DNA of 64,000 bases from contig JADJPF010000003.1 in the NCBI GenBank assembly GCA_016713405.1, positions 496,001-560,000 on the forward strand, in the 5' to 3' direction. Shown here piece by piece: positions 1 through 9,620 of this stretch; the stretch's first letter is position 1; the number at the start of each line of letters is the position of its first letter. The DNA comes from Blastocatellia bacterium (GTDB lineage: Bacteria; Acidobacteriota; Blastocatellia; Chloracidobacteriales; JADJPF01). The position numbers and the translations under genes were made by a program. Below the pieces are notes generated by a model. That model was not told the origin of the DNA and did no database searches. It saw only the letters and a list, made by a program, of their open reading frames with translations.

Positions 1-703
1 AGAGTTTGAAAAGAATTTAGCTAATGTAATAAAAGATTTTACAAAACAATCAGAACAATTTCTTGCTGAACTAACAGATAAAACCTTAGCTGCTAAATTG
101 CTTAAAGAACAACAAAAGCGCGTTTTTCAGATAAAAAAACAGGCTCAAGATTTAAGTGTAAAAAGCAAATCTACTATTTCAACTCCAACTAAACAAACGG
201 AGATAAATAAAACTAGTAGTGATGAAAATAAAAAAGCTTTTGTTACTAGTTTTTCCATCGGCGATAAAGTAGAAACCGAACTTGGTCAAAAAGGTATTGT
301 AGAAGAAATTAAGGGCGATGATGTTTTTGTTCGCGTAGGTGCTATGCGCTTTAAGGCTTCTCGTTTTACATTAAAATTCGTAGGCAAAGAAGAGAAAAAA
401 GCTAAAAATTATCGTCTACCTGCTGGCGTAAATTTAACTAGGGAAAAAGAGAACACTGCTAGCAGTGAAATTAATGTTATTGGTTGTACTACAGAAGATG
501 CCTGTGATCGAGTAGACCAATTTTTAGACCAAGCTTTTTTGGAAAACTTTGACCGTGTTCGGGTCGTTCATGGGTCAGGCCAAGGAAGATTACGTAGTGC
601 TATAGGAGCGTTATTAAAGTCGCACCCTCATGTAGCTAACTTTTATTTAGCTACTTCTGCTGAAGGTGGATCGGGTGCAACAATTGTTGAGTTAAGACAA
701 TAA
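1..703 (+). CDS. mutS2: Endonuclease MutS2, C-terminal part (5' end outside window)
   Basis: The reading frame is open from base 2, so this is the 3' end of a longer gene. The visible 233 residues hold a helical, lysine-rich linker, a KOW-like beta segment (about bases 250-400, containing GDKVETELGQKG) and a C-terminal Smr domain with the signature HGSGQGRLR followed by the usual HPHV. In the family, MutS2 is a dimeric MutS-like ATPase acting on branched DNA or collided ribosomes, and the Smr domain carries the nuclease activity. The LDLRG motif normally opening Smr reads INVIGCT here, a deviation at a position often tied to catalysis. The MutS ATPase part is not visible, so the assignment rests on the KOW-Smr arrangement. 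Confidence 0.85.
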   Translation, partial: EFEKNLANVIKDFTKQSEQFLAELTDKTLAAKLLKEQQKRVFQIKKQAQDLSVKSKSTISTPTKQTEINKTSSDENKKAFVTSFSIGDKVETELGQKGIVEEIKGDDVFVRVGAMRFKASRFTLKFVGKEEKKAKNYRLPAGVNLTREKENTASSEINVIGCTTEDACDRVDQFLDQAFLENFDRVRVVHGSGQGRLRSAIGALLKSHPHVANFYLATSAEGGSGATIVELRQ

Positions 704-775
704 AAATTATCCATAAAAAGTTGTTAAAAAGTTGTTAAGAAATATTAAAAATAGATAAATAATAAATTAATTAAC

Positions 776-794
776 CTAGTGTTAACAACACTAG
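776..794. promoter_or_regulatory. 19-bp palindrome in the dnaG leader
   Basis: CTAGTGTT and AACACTAG form a perfect 8-bp inverted repeat around AAC. It ends 11 bases before the dnaG start codon and abuts the purine-rich ribosome-binding stretch. It could be an operator or a leader hairpin; only the symmetry is observed. Confidence 0.35.
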
Positions 795-805
795 AGAGAT
801 AAAAA

Positions 806-2608
806 ATGGGTTTTGGTAAAGCCTTTACAGAAGAACTTAAAAGCCAAACAGATATAGTAAAAATTATTTCTGAGTATGTTCCCTTAAGAAAAAAAGGGAA
901 AAATTATTTGGCAAACTGCCCTTTTCATACAGAAAAAACACCTAGCTTTAATGTAAACCCAGTAATGCAAATTTTTCATTGTTTTGGCTGTTCTGTTGGT
1001 GGAGATGTTTTTGGCTTTATAAGGCGAATAGAAAGTTGTGATTTCTGGCAAGCTGTAAGAATTGTAGCAGAAAAAATGGGTGTGCCGGTTCCAGAAGTAG
1101 AAAAAGTAGATGATCGCCAGCTAACACAAGAACGCGAAGACCTACTACAAGTAAACGCATGGGCAACAAATTTCTTTCAAACACAGCTTTTTGAAGGAGT
1201 TGAAGGAAAAAAAGCCCAAGATTATTTTGAGCAGCGTGGTATTACTAAAGAAAGTATTGAGCTTTTTCGATTAGGTTATGCACCGGATAGATGGGACGCT
1301 TTAAGTAGCTATTTACGCACTCAAGGTGCAAGTCAAAAACAAATTGAGCGTAGCGGGCTAGTTGTTCTTAAAGAACAAGGCAACAGGTTTTATGACAGAT
1401 TTCGTGGCCGTTGTATTTTTCCTATTACAGATACACAATCAAGAGTGATCGCTTTTGGCGGGCGAATTTTGGACTCAGGAGAACCTAAATACTTAAATTC
1501 TCCAGAAACTCCAATTTATACCAAAGGACGTAATTTGTTTGGTTTAAGCTATGCTAAAGAAGCTATTCGTAAGCAAAAATTTGTAATTTTAGTAGAAGGC
1601 TACCTAGATTTTGTGGTTCCATTTCAAGCAGGTATACAAAATATTGTGGCTAGTTTAGGGACTGCTTTAACCGAACAGCAAGTTAAATTGTTAGGAAGAT
1701 ATTTAGAAACACCACAAATAGTAGTTAATTTTGATCCAGATAATGCTGGAATTGCAGCAACAAAACGTAGTTTGGAAATATTGTTAGAATATGGTTATAA
1801 AGTTAATGTATTAAGCTTGCCGGATGGCGAAGATCCTGATACATTCATTAAGAAAAATGGTGCAACACAATATCGCCAACTACTCAAAAAATCTCAGCCC
1901 TATATTGATTATATTTTAACTCAAGCTATGCGTGAGCATGATATTTCTCGTCCTGCTGGCAAGGTAGAAACACTTAATAGCATTTTACCTTTCTTAAGCA
2001 AAATGAGGGATAAAATTGAACGAGCTACTTATGCAGAGCAAATAGCCGACCGACTAAAAATAGAAGGCAGAGTAATTAGAGAAGAATTAAAGCGTGCTGC
2101 TGTAGGTAAACTACCACAATTAGATCTAGGAAAAGTTGCTCCAGCCATTAGAGTTTTACCAGCAGAGCGGCAATTGCTTAAGGTTTTATTTTTTAATCAG
2201 TCTTTAAGATATTCAATGCTTCCTCTCCTTAAAGTAGAACTATTTAAGGATTTAGCTACGGAGTCGGTTTTTGCAGCATTAATATCTTTGACTAAATCAA
2301 GTAAAGAGGTTAACTTTACCAGTCTTTGCGCTGAGATTGAGCCAAACCGATTAGCTCAAAGTGAAAAAATCATTAGCGAAATAATGGTAGAAACTGATAG
2401 TTTAAGTAATCTATCTGAAGATGAGCTAATTAGTTATGCTCAAGAAGCCTTTAATGCTTTAAAACGCTTACAGATAGAACAACAACTAATCCGCTTGCAG
2501 GGTGAAATAAATGAAGCTCAACGCGATGGTAACAGCAATGAGCTAACGGAGCTTTCATTAAAAAAATTTGCTTTAGCTCAAGAAATGAGACAACTTTTGG
2601 GAAAGTAA
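806..2608 (+). CDS. dnaG: DNA primase DnaG
   Basis: DnaG synthesises RNA primers at the replication fork with the replicative helicase. The 600-residue product has the full family layout. An N-terminal CHC2 zinc-binding domain has ligands C38, H41, C59 and C62 (context NCPFHTEKTPSF and HCFGCS). The central catalytic core has a Toprim motif at about 260-290 (LVEGYLDFV, then ASLGTAL) and acidic metal ligands in NFDPDNAG. The C-terminal helical domain binds the helicase. Length matches the usual 580-650 residues. The ATG at 806 has a weak purine-rich RBS. rpoD follows at 2777, giving the dnaG-rpoD order of the classic macromolecular synthesis operon; rpsU is absent and mutS2 lies upstream instead. 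Confidence 0.95.
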   Translation: MGFGKAFTEELKSQTDIVKIISEYVPLRKKGKNYLANCPFHTEKTPSFNVNPVMQIFHCFGCSVGGDVFGFIRRIESCDFWQAVRIVAEKMGVPVPEVEKVDDRQLTQEREDLLQVNAWATNFFQTQLFEGVEGKKAQDYFEQRGITKESIELFRLGYAPDRWDALSSYLRTQGASQKQIERSGLVVLKEQGNRFYDRFRGRCIFPITDTQSRVIAFGGRILDSGEPKYLNSPETPIYTKGRNLFGLSYAKEAIRKQKFVILVEGYLDFVVPFQAGIQNIVASLGTALTEQQVKLLGRYLETPQIVVNFDPDNAGIAATKRSLEILLEYGYKVNVLSLPDGEDPDTFIKKNGATQYRQLLKKSQPYIDYILTQAMREHDISRPAGKVETLNSILPFLSKMRDKIERATYAEQIADRLKIEGRVIREELKRAAVGKLPQLDLGKVAPAIRVLPAERQLLKVLFFNQSLRYSMLPLLKVELFKDLATESVFAALISLTKSSKEVNFTSLCAEIEPNRLAQSEKIISEIMVETDSLSNLSEDELISYAQEAFNALKRLQIEQQLIRLQGEINEAQRDGNSNELTELSLKKFALAQEMRQLLGK

Positions 2609-2776
2609 AAAAGTTGTTATAAAAAGTATAGAAATATCTATACTAAGTTGTTGATTTATAAAATATTTATAAGATATTTATTTGATAATACTTTGTTTTT
2701 TTAAGAAGTGTTAAATAGGCTGACCACCTAAATTTTATTTCATATGTAGTTAAGTGAAGGGGGATAGGGTTTTTGT

Positions 2777-4465
2777 ATGGCAATCCACGAGAAGTATCAA
2801 GAAGATGTAGATAAGCTCTTAGAAGTAGGAAAAGAAAAAGATTATCTTACCTATGACGATATAAATCGATTGTTGCCACCAGAGGTAAATTCTGCTGATG
2901 ACATCGAAGCAATTTTTGATGTTCTCAATTCAGAAGGTATCCATATTGGTGATGGTGATGATAAGTTTGGCGATCTTTCAGATTTAGATAAAAAGGAAGG
3001 CTTAGAGGATGAAGACATAGAGCTAGATCTTTCTCCAGGACTTTTAGATAAAACTAACGACCCTGTAAGAATGTATCTTAGAGAAATGGCAATAGTACCT
3101 TTGCTTACTCGTGATGGGGAAGTTGCCATTGCAAAACGAATTGAGCGCGGCCAACTACGTGCTAAAAAGTCGCTTGCTCGTTCACCCATTGTAGTGGAAG
3201 AGTTTTTGCAAGTAGGAAATGAATTAAAAGAAGGCATTCTTTCTGTGCGTGAAGTAGTAACATTTTCTGATGCAGAAGGTTTAACGGAAGATAAAATAGA
3301 AGAATACTTAGCACATGTTTTAGGGGCTTTCTATGAAATACAAAAGCTTCACCAAAAAAGACTTAAATTAGTAGAAAAAGCTAAAGTTGATACTAAACGA
3401 AATGCTAAACCAAACAAAAACCGTACTAATTTAGCACGACTACGTATAGAAATATCTCAGCTACTTCGCTTAATAGACTTTACCCCCCAAATTCATGACC
3501 GTTTTGTTAGCCAAATACGAGGTCATATAAATAAATTAAGATTTGCAAAAGATGAATTACAGCAAGCTCGTCAAACCCTTGATAGTCCTCAACTTAGGGA
3601 TGAACGTGAGCTAAAACGCTCTTTACGTAACAGAGAAGGCAAGTTAACGGATTTAGAAAAGAAATATAATACTTCTGCTATAGAAATAGAGCGTTCCCTT
3701 TCGGCTATTGTTGCAGGGGAAACTCATGCTAACCAGGCTAAACGGGAACTAGTTGAAGCTAATTTACGACTAGTTGTTTCTATTGCTAAAAAATATACTA
3801 ATCGTGGACTACAATTTTTGGATTTAATCCAAGAAGGCAATATTGGTCTAATGAAAGCAGTAGATAAATTTGAGTATCGCCGAGGTTATAAGTTTTCTAC
3901 TTATGCAACCTGGTGGATTCGTCAAGCTATAACTCGCGCTATTGCTGATCAAGCACGGACTATTAGAATCCCTGTCCATATGATTGAGACTATTAATAAA
4001 TTAATCCGTACCTCTCGCGCTTTAGTCCAAGAAATTGGCCGTGAACCTACCTCAGAAGAAATTGCAAGACGTATGGATATCCCAGTGTCAAAAGTTCGTA
4101 AAGTGCTAAAAATTGCCCAAGAACCTATTTCTTTAGAAACTCCTATTGGAGAAGAAGAAGACTCACATCTTGGTGATTTTATTGAAGATAAGACTATTGT
4201 TAACCCAGCCGAAGCTGTAATTAATACTAATTTACGTGAAATTACTGAGGAAGTCTTAAAGACTCTTACCCCACGTGAAGAAAAAGTAATAAAAATGCGT
4301 TTTGGTTTAGGTAATAATAGCTCAGAACATACATTAGAAGAAGTTGGACAGCATTTTGCAGTAACTCGTGAAAGAATTCGTCAAATTGAAGCTAAAGCAT
4401 TAAGAAAACTTCGTCATCCAAGCCGTAGTCGTAAGCTAAGAGCCTTTTTAGAAGGCGTTCGTTAG
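2777..4465 (+). CDS. rpoD: RNA polymerase primary sigma factor (sigma-70/RpoD)
   Basis: This is the housekeeping sigma factor that recruits RNA polymerase to -35/-10 promoters. The 562-residue protein has an N-terminal region 1.1 and acidic linker, then region 1.2 (DPVRMYLREM at about 96). A non-conserved lysine-rich insert follows. Region 2 contains NLRLVVSIAKKY and LDLIQEGNIGLMKAVDKF plus the melting segment STYATWWIRQAI. Region 3 carries PVHMIETINKL, and region 4.2 has a helix-turn-helix, VTRERIRQIEAKALRKLRHP. The start is supported by an AGGGGG stretch at 2757-2763. The 168-base gap from dnaG could hold its own promoter, but no clear -35/-10 pair was found. A strong terminator follows at 4512. 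Confidence 0.97.
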   Translation: MAIHEKYQEDVDKLLEVGKEKDYLTYDDINRLLPPEVNSADDIEAIFDVLNSEGIHIGDGDDKFGDLSDLDKKEGLEDEDIELDLSPGLLDKTNDPVRMYLREMAIVPLLTRDGEVAIAKRIERGQLRAKKSLARSPIVVEEFLQVGNELKEGILSVREVVTFSDAEGLTEDKIEEYLAHVLGAFYEIQKLHQKRLKLVEKAKVDTKRNAKPNKNRTNLARLRIEISQLLRLIDFTPQIHDRFVSQIRGHINKLRFAKDELQQARQTLDSPQLRDERELKRSLRNREGKLTDLEKKYNTSAIEIERSLSAIVAGETHANQAKRELVEANLRLVVSIAKKYTNRGLQFLDLIQEGNIGLMKAVDKFEYRRGYKFSTYATWWIRQAITRAIADQARTIRIPVHMIETINKLIRTSRALVQEIGREPTSEEIARRMDIPVSKVRKVLKIAQEPISLETPIGEEEDSHLGDFIEDKTIVNPAEAVINTNLREITEEVLKTLTPREEKVIKMRFGLGNNSSEHTLEEVGQHFAVTRERIRQIEAKALRKLRHPSRSRKLRAFLEGVR

Positions 4466-4511
4466 TAACTTTAATGTTATGATGAGGTTAGAAAATAATT
4501 TTAAGTTTGTA

Positions 4512-4549
4512 AAAAATAGCCCAACTTACCGAAGTTGGGCTATTTTTTT
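4512..4549 (+). terminator. Rho-independent terminator after rpoD
   Basis: AGCCCAACTT and AAGTTGGGCT pair around the loop ACCG and are flanked by A- and T-tracts that lengthen the stem. A T7 run follows. It ends the dnaG-rpoD transcript about 50 bases after the rpoD stop. Confidence 0.9.
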
Positions 4550-4574
4550 GCAAAATTTTTAGGAGATAGCAAAG

Positions 4575-6691
4575 TTGACAAACTTAACATCATCACTTAA
4601 AAAAATAGTTAAATTAAGCTTAAAATTTTGCTTAATCTTTTCTTTACTATCATTTACAGTTATTGCTCAAGAACCTACAATTAGCAATAAATCTTTAGAT
4701 TGGGAAAAAATATATTTAAGTGTACCTAATCCAGAAACAGCAAAACGCCATTTACGAGCTTATACAGAAAAATCCCATATGGCAGGCACAGAAGCCGATT
4801 ATAAAACGGCTGTTTATACCCGCGATCAGATGCGTGAATATGGAATTGCGGCTGAAATAGTTGAATATCAAGTATTATTACCATATCCAAAAGAAAACAT
4901 CGTTGAGATGTTAAAGCCTAGCAATTATAAAGCTGTTTTAAGTGAGGCTATTGTTAATGAAGATGGTGATTCTTTTGATCAGTCTATTACACCAATTTTT
5001 AATGCTTACTCAACAAATGCCGATGTGACGGGTCAGTTAGTTTATGTAAATTATGGACTTCCAGCAGATTATAAAAGATTGTCTGAACTTGGTGTTGATG
5101 TAAAAGGGAAAATTGCTATTGCTCGTTATGGACGGGCTTTTCGTGGAGTAAAAGCTAAAGTTGCTGAAGAAAATGGGGCAATAGGGTTACTAATTTATTC
5201 TGATCCCTCGGATGATGGCTATGGTGCAGGAGATGTTTACCCTCGTGGGCCTTATCGTCCGCCGTCTTCGGCCCAGCGAGGAAGTGTTTTATATACTTTT
5301 CTTTACCCTGGAGATCCTCTTACACCTGGCATTGCTTCAACTAAAGATAGTAAGCGTTTGCCAACAGAACAAGCTAGCAGTTTGCCAAAAATTCCTGTCC
5401 AACCGCTTTCTTATCAAGATGCTGCACCGTTGCTTGAGGCTTTAAGCGGGCCAAATGTGCCAAGAGGTTGGCAAGGAATGTTACCTTTTTCTTATCACCT
5501 TGGCCCAGGCCCTACAGAAGTTAGACTAAAGACTAGTTTTGATTTTCAAATCCGTAAAATTTGGAATGTAATTGGAGAAATTAAAGGAAGTAGCGAACCA
5601 GAAAAACTAGTTATTTTAGGTAATCATAGAGATGCTTGGGTTTATGGAGCAGTTGATCCAAATAGCGGTTCATCGGCAATGTTAGAAGTTGCTCGCGGAC
5701 TAGGGGAACTCTTAAAAAAAGGTTGGAAGCCTGAACGCACAATAATTTTAGGTAGCTGGGATGCAGAGGAATTTGGGCTAATAGGTTCTACTGAATGGGT
5801 AGAAGAACACGCTGAAAAACTAAGTAAATCAGCAATAGCCTATATTAATGTAGATGTAGCAGTAGCCGGGCCAAATTTTGGTATTTCTGGAGTTCCTAGT
5901 TTAATGTCTTTTGCTCATAGTGTGATGGAGGATGTCATAGACCCAAAATCAGGAAAAGTATTTTTGAAACCTGGGTCAAACGCCAAGGGGAAAGACCAAA
6001 CTCTATTAAAGCAGGAGATACAAATTTTCAATTAGGTAGCTTAGGAAGTGGGTCAGACTATACACCCTTTCTACAACATATTGGCGTACCATCGCTAGAT
6101 ATGGGTTTTAACGGGCCATATGGAGTTTATCATTCGCTTTATGATAGTTTTCATTGGATGGAAAAATTTGGAGATCCTACTTTTAATTACCATACCAATT
6201 TAGCAAAAGTTTGGGGATTAATGGCCGTCCGACTTTCAACTATGGCAAAGCTTCCTTTTGAATATAAAAATTATGGTCAACAAATAGAAAGTTTTATAGC
6301 TGATCTTGAGCAAAACGCTAAGGAAAAAGGCTTAAAACTAAATCTAAAAGATTTACAACAAGCAGCAATAAATTTTCGTCAAGCAGCAATAGAGTATCAA
6401 GATAAAATTAAGGATTTAGATGCTAAGTCTAAGAATCTTAATACTGTTAATGAAACCTTGTTAAAGGTAGAAAGAGCTTTTATTGATCCTAAAGGTTTAG
6501 AAAAACGGCCTTGGTATCGGCATGTAATTTATGCTCCTGGAATTTATGCGGGCTATGCAGCAGAAGTTTTTCCATCTATAAAAGAGGCTATTGATGAAAA
6601 CGATTTAGCTCGCGCTCAAGCAGCAGCAGACCAAGCAAAATTAGCTTTAGAACGTGCTAAAACAGAACTTTTATTTCATGCAAATCCTTGA
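4575..6691 (+). pseudogene. M28 family zinc peptidase, glutamate carboxypeptidase II-like (frameshifted)
   Basis: The gene encodes a secreted di-zinc aminopeptidase/carboxypeptidase resembling bacterial relatives of PSMA. A signal peptide (about residues 8-32, ending near VIAQ) is followed by a PA domain (about 120-260) and an M28 catalytic domain with GNHRDAWVYGA, DPNSG and SWDAEEFGL as metal-binding and catalytic motifs. The frame breaks at a T5 run (5961-5965). Adding one T gives FFETWVKRQ and joins smoothly to GSLGSGSDYTPFLQH and a C-terminal helical dimerisation-like domain starting near 6101. The restored length is about 705 residues, as expected for the family. The start is TTG at 4575, with AGGAG 9 bases upstream; no nearby ATG fits. 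The single-base homopolymer lesion may be a sequencing error. Confidence 0.85.
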
Positions 6692-6886
6692 CAGATTTGT
6701 TGGTTAACGCCTATAATGCAACCCTCTAATGTAACTTTAATAAAAAAAATAGTTGCGAAAGTTTACGGTAGTTTTTTACTATTTAGTACTTTCTATAAAA
6801 TTAGTAGCAGATATATTTTTATCTAAAGTAAAGCTTTTTCCTAGTAATTAACATTAGTAAATCACATTATTAAGGGGCGAAAAAAA

Positions 6887-7150
6887 GTGATCAAGTTAGA
6901 CATAGTAAATCGAGTTTCCGAAAAAACAGGTGTACCAAAAATTAAAGCAGAAGTAGCAGTTGACGCGCTTTTTAATGCAATGAAAGATGCTATGCAACGT
7001 GGTGAACGTATTGAGCTACGAGGCTTTGGAGTATTTGTAGTAAAACCACGTAAACGCGGCATTGGACGTAATCCTAGAACTGGTGAAGTTACAGATATTC
7101 CACCAGGAAAAACCATTAGATTTAAACCTGGCAAAGAGTTACAACAATAA
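6887..7150 (+). CDS. HU/IHF-family DNA-binding protein
   Basis: A small nucleoid-associated protein that bends DNA as a dimer. The 87-residue product has the N-terminal helical body (residues 1-45) and the signature GFGVFVVKPRKRGIGRNPRTG at about 46-66. The DNA-binding arm and C-terminal helix end in PPGKTIRFKPGKEL. Length is within the 87-100 of the family. The start is GTG at 6887, preceded by AGGGGCG. It stands alone with about 195 bases upstream. The sequence does not decide between an HU and an IHF role. It is unlinked to pheT or rpsA, the usual partners of IHF subunits. Confidence 0.95.
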   Translation: MIKLDIVNRVSEKTGVPKIKAEVAVDALFNAMKDAMQRGERIELRGFGVFVVKPRKRGIGRNPRTGEVTDIPPGKTIRFKPGKELQQ

Positions 7151-7197
7151 GCCAAGAAATTTTGTCCAGATAAGCTAAATTTTTAGGATAAATAGGT

Positions 7198-8211
7198 GTG
7201 GCAAACTTAAGGTTTCCTTTCTTTTCTCGTAAAGACTCAAAAAAAGAGCTTGAGTTATCAGAAAATAATCAGTTCTTTTACTCAAACGATGAGTTTGCTG
7301 CATCTTATCTGACTTCTTTAGATACAGGCTTAGGTATTACACCTAGGCAATTTCTTTGGCATCTATTTTTATTTCTTACCACTATTCTTACCACCACAAT
7401 TGCTGGTGCAATTTTTCCGTATCTTTTACAAGAAGCGGATCTTGACCAAATTTATAATATAGTAACAACTTCTAAAATACCTATTATCAACGGTTTAATA
7501 TTTTCCTTTACCTTAATGGTAATTTTAGGAACACACGAATTAGGTCATTATATTGCTTGTCTTTACTATCGTGTTAGTGCTACTTTACCTTATTTTATTC
7601 CAATCCCGCCGCCTTTAGGAATTGGAACACTAGGCGCATTTATTAAGATTAAATCCCCAATTTATACCAGAAAAGCTCTTTTTGATATCGGTATTGCAGG
7701 GCCATTAGCAGGTTTTGTTTTTGCAATTCCTGCTGCGATTGCTGGGATATATTTTAGTCGGCCTGTTTCATCCGCTTTGCCAATAACTTTTAATAATCCT
7801 TTGTTATTTACATTAATTGGAAAAATTTTTGGTGTGCAATCTGAATTAGTTTGGAATCCTATCTGGTTTGCTTGTTGGGTAGGAATGCTAGCAACAGCCC
7901 TTAATTTATTGCCTGTTGGTCAACTAGATGGTGGACACGTTGTTTACGCTTTGTTTGGCCGTCGTGGACATCGTATAGTCGCTTTAATTGCAACTATTTT
8001 ACAAGCTGTTATTGCATATTTTGCTTATATTGATTCTAATTGGAGCGGAGGTTTTATCTATGCAATTTTACTGATAGTAATGTTTGCAATGAAACATCCA
8101 AAAGTTGTTGATGAAGATGAGCCCCTAGGGTTTTGGCGCGGCTTTTTAGGTTTTATTGCTTTGCTAGTTTTTATCCTCTGTTTTATGCCTATCCCACTAA
8201 AAATTTATTAA
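7198..8211 (+). CDS. Site-2 protease family membrane metalloprotease (M50)
   Basis: An intramembrane zinc protease candidate of the S2P/M50 type. The 337-residue protein has about six to seven hydrophobic segments. The metal site HExxH is at H113, E114, H117 (THELGHY), and the third ligand is in NLLPVGQLDGGH at about 236-247. The 60-residue N-terminal cytoplasmic segment is charged. No PDZ domain is visible, unlike RseP. The family cleaves membrane-anchored regulators; the substrate here is unknown. The start is GTG at 7198, 47 bases after the HU gene, on the same strand. The closest architecture known to me is the plant/cyanobacterial EGY-like group, which is an inference from the FIPIPPPLG-containing loop. 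Confidence 0.9.
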   Translation: MANLRFPFFSRKDSKKELELSENNQFFYSNDEFAASYLTSLDTGLGITPRQFLWHLFLFLTTILTTTIAGAIFPYLLQEADLDQIYNIVTTSKIPIINGLIFSFTLMVILGTHELGHYIACLYYRVSATLPYFIPIPPPLGIGTLGAFIKIKSPIYTRKALFDIGIAGPLAGFVFAIPAAIAGIYFSRPVSSALPITFNNPLLFTLIGKIFGVQSELVWNPIWFACWVGMLATALNLLPVGQLDGGHVVYALFGRRGHRIVALIATILQAVIAYFAYIDSNWSGGFIYAILLIVMFAMKHPKVVDEDEPLGFWRGFLGFIALLVFILCFMPIPLKIY

Positions 8212-8271
8212 CTACTTTTTAAGTCTAAAAGTATAATTAAGTAAAATTTTAATAAAAATTTTGTTAACTAA

Positions 8272-9369
8272 TTAGGCAATTTGAGATTGAGACAAAAAAG
8301 ATCTCGGGACTTCTTCAATTAAGTTCATTTGTCTTCTATATTCTTCTAAATAAATAGTCTTACCTTCTTTAATAGAGTTGTAGATATTTAATACCTCTTT
8401 TTTATCAATATTTTTTTCAAGAAATCTGAATGCAGATGCTGCAACATACTCAATTTCCATATCAAATGAATACCAATGCCTATTTTCTACTTCAGCAACA
8501 AAACCTGTTGTATTTGAACCTGCAAAAATATCAACAACAACATCTTTTGGCTCTGTTAAAAACTTTATAAAAAATTCAGGTAGTTTACTTGGAAATCTTG
8601 CAGGATGGCTCTTTGTACCAACCAATTTACAACCTGACATATAAACTCCATTTGACTCAGAATTTGGTATTTGGAGTAAGTTTGATGGTATTGCCCCATT
8701 GTTATCTTTACCAAACCCTTTTCCAATATCATGTCCTGAAGGTCTTTTCTTTGGATCATAAAACTTATTTGGGTCTTTAAGCAGTTTTTCATATGATCAC
8801 TATATTTTGTTAACACATTTGTAATGTTTGCCTTTGGAAATTCTGATTTACTAAACCACCAAACAGTATTCACAGAATCTTTAGCACGGATTTTCCGCTT
8901 ATTTACCCATTCTATTGGGCTTGGTAATTTTGATGGGTTAAACCAATAAAAGTCTTCTGCAAGGAAAAAACCTAGCTCATCACAAAAATGAATGGGTATT
9001 CTAAAGTTATAAAGGCTTCTTGAAGGAACACCTTTTTGGTAGGCCCCACCAAGATCAAGAACAAAACTACCATCTAGGGTAAGTTTTCTTAGAACGACTT
9101 TTGCAAACTCTGATAACCATTCAATATATTCATGCTGTTCGTTATTCCCATATTCTTTTTTTTCTTAACAATGCAAAAGGTGGACTGGTTATTACTAAAT
9201 TGACAGTATTGTCAGTAAATTTTGACAATAAATCTAAGGAGTTACCACAATATGCACTACCCAAATTTGTAGTATATGCAGGTTTAACATTTAGTTTTGG
9301 TAAATTTGCTATATCCAATTTTGTTACTCCACCTAGAATGCTACTCATAGTCTGTAGACTTATAGTCAT
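8272..9369 (-). pseudogene. PvuII-type DNA (cytosine-N4) methyltransferase, two frameshifts
   Basis: Closely resembles M.PvuII throughout. Recognisable parts are the N-terminus MTISLQTMSS, the catalytic motif IV TSPPFAL, the stretch FFLAEDFYWFNPSKLPSP, the SAM motif DIFAGSNTTG and the ending YVAASAFRFL. It should methylate the N4 of the internal cytosine of CAGCTG. The frame breaks twice. An A8 run (plus strand T at 9156-9163) has one base too many, and removing it gives LRKKEYGNNEQHEYIEW. A T5 run at 8785-8789 lacks one base, and adding it gives HMKKLLKDPNKFYDPKKRPS. The restored protein is about 365 residues, against about 336 for M.PvuII. I place the start at ATG 9369 because it matches the PvuII N-terminus. 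It lies divergent to the controller gene. Confidence 0.88.
9343..9367. promoter_or_regulatory. C-box operator of the PvuII-type controller protein
   Basis: Two tandem dyads, ACTCATAGT (9343-9351) and GACTTATAGTC (9357-9367), are separated by about five bases. They lie just inside the methyltransferase start and upstream of the controller gene. This matches the GACT-N3-AGTC C-box arrangement known for PvuII-type systems, where the C protein activates its own and the endonuclease transcription. Confidence 0.75.
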
Positions 9370-9389
9370 CAAAAAATGATTATAGCTTG

Positions 9390-9620
9390 ATGCAGACTAA
9401 GAATACTAGACTTAAAGCCAGAAACATTTTTGCTCAGAAGCTAAGAGAAATTCGGCTGCAACGGGGACTTTCTCAAGAAGAGTTAGCCGCTTTAGCAGGA
9501 TTACATCGAACCTATGTAGGTTCAGTGGAACGAGGCGAAAGGAATATATCAATTGATAATATGGAGTGTCTTGCAATAGCTTTAAAAATAAATATTAAGG
9601 AATTGCTGAATGATGAGTAA
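9390..9620 (+). CDS. Restriction-modification controller (C) protein, XRE-type HTH
   Basis: A 76-residue helix-turn-helix regulator typical of C proteins in type II restriction-modification systems. The HTH covers about residues 12-65, with REIRLQRGLSQEELAALAG, LHRTYVGSVERGERN and a final helix ending in LLNDE. In the family the dimer binds tandem C-boxes, first activating and later repressing the C-R operon, which delays the endonuclease until the host is methylated. The C-boxes are visible at 9343-9367. The ATG at 9390 is preferred to the TTG one codon earlier. The gene overlaps the 5' end of the endonuclease gene, as in PvuII. It is the only intact gene of this locus. Confidence 0.93.
   Translation: MQTKNTRLKARNIFAQKLREIRLQRGLSQEELAALAGLHRTYVGSVERGERNISIDNMECLAIALKINIKELLNDE

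Noticed and set aside
2851..3237. Minus-strand frame inside rpoD
   Set aside because: Antisense shadow of a highly conserved gene; the residues are low-complexity serine-rich.
9101..9379. Plus-strand frame of 92 codons opposite the methyltransferase
   Set aside because: It is the antisense of the PvuII-type methyltransferase, whose motifs (TSPPF) are clear on the minus strand.
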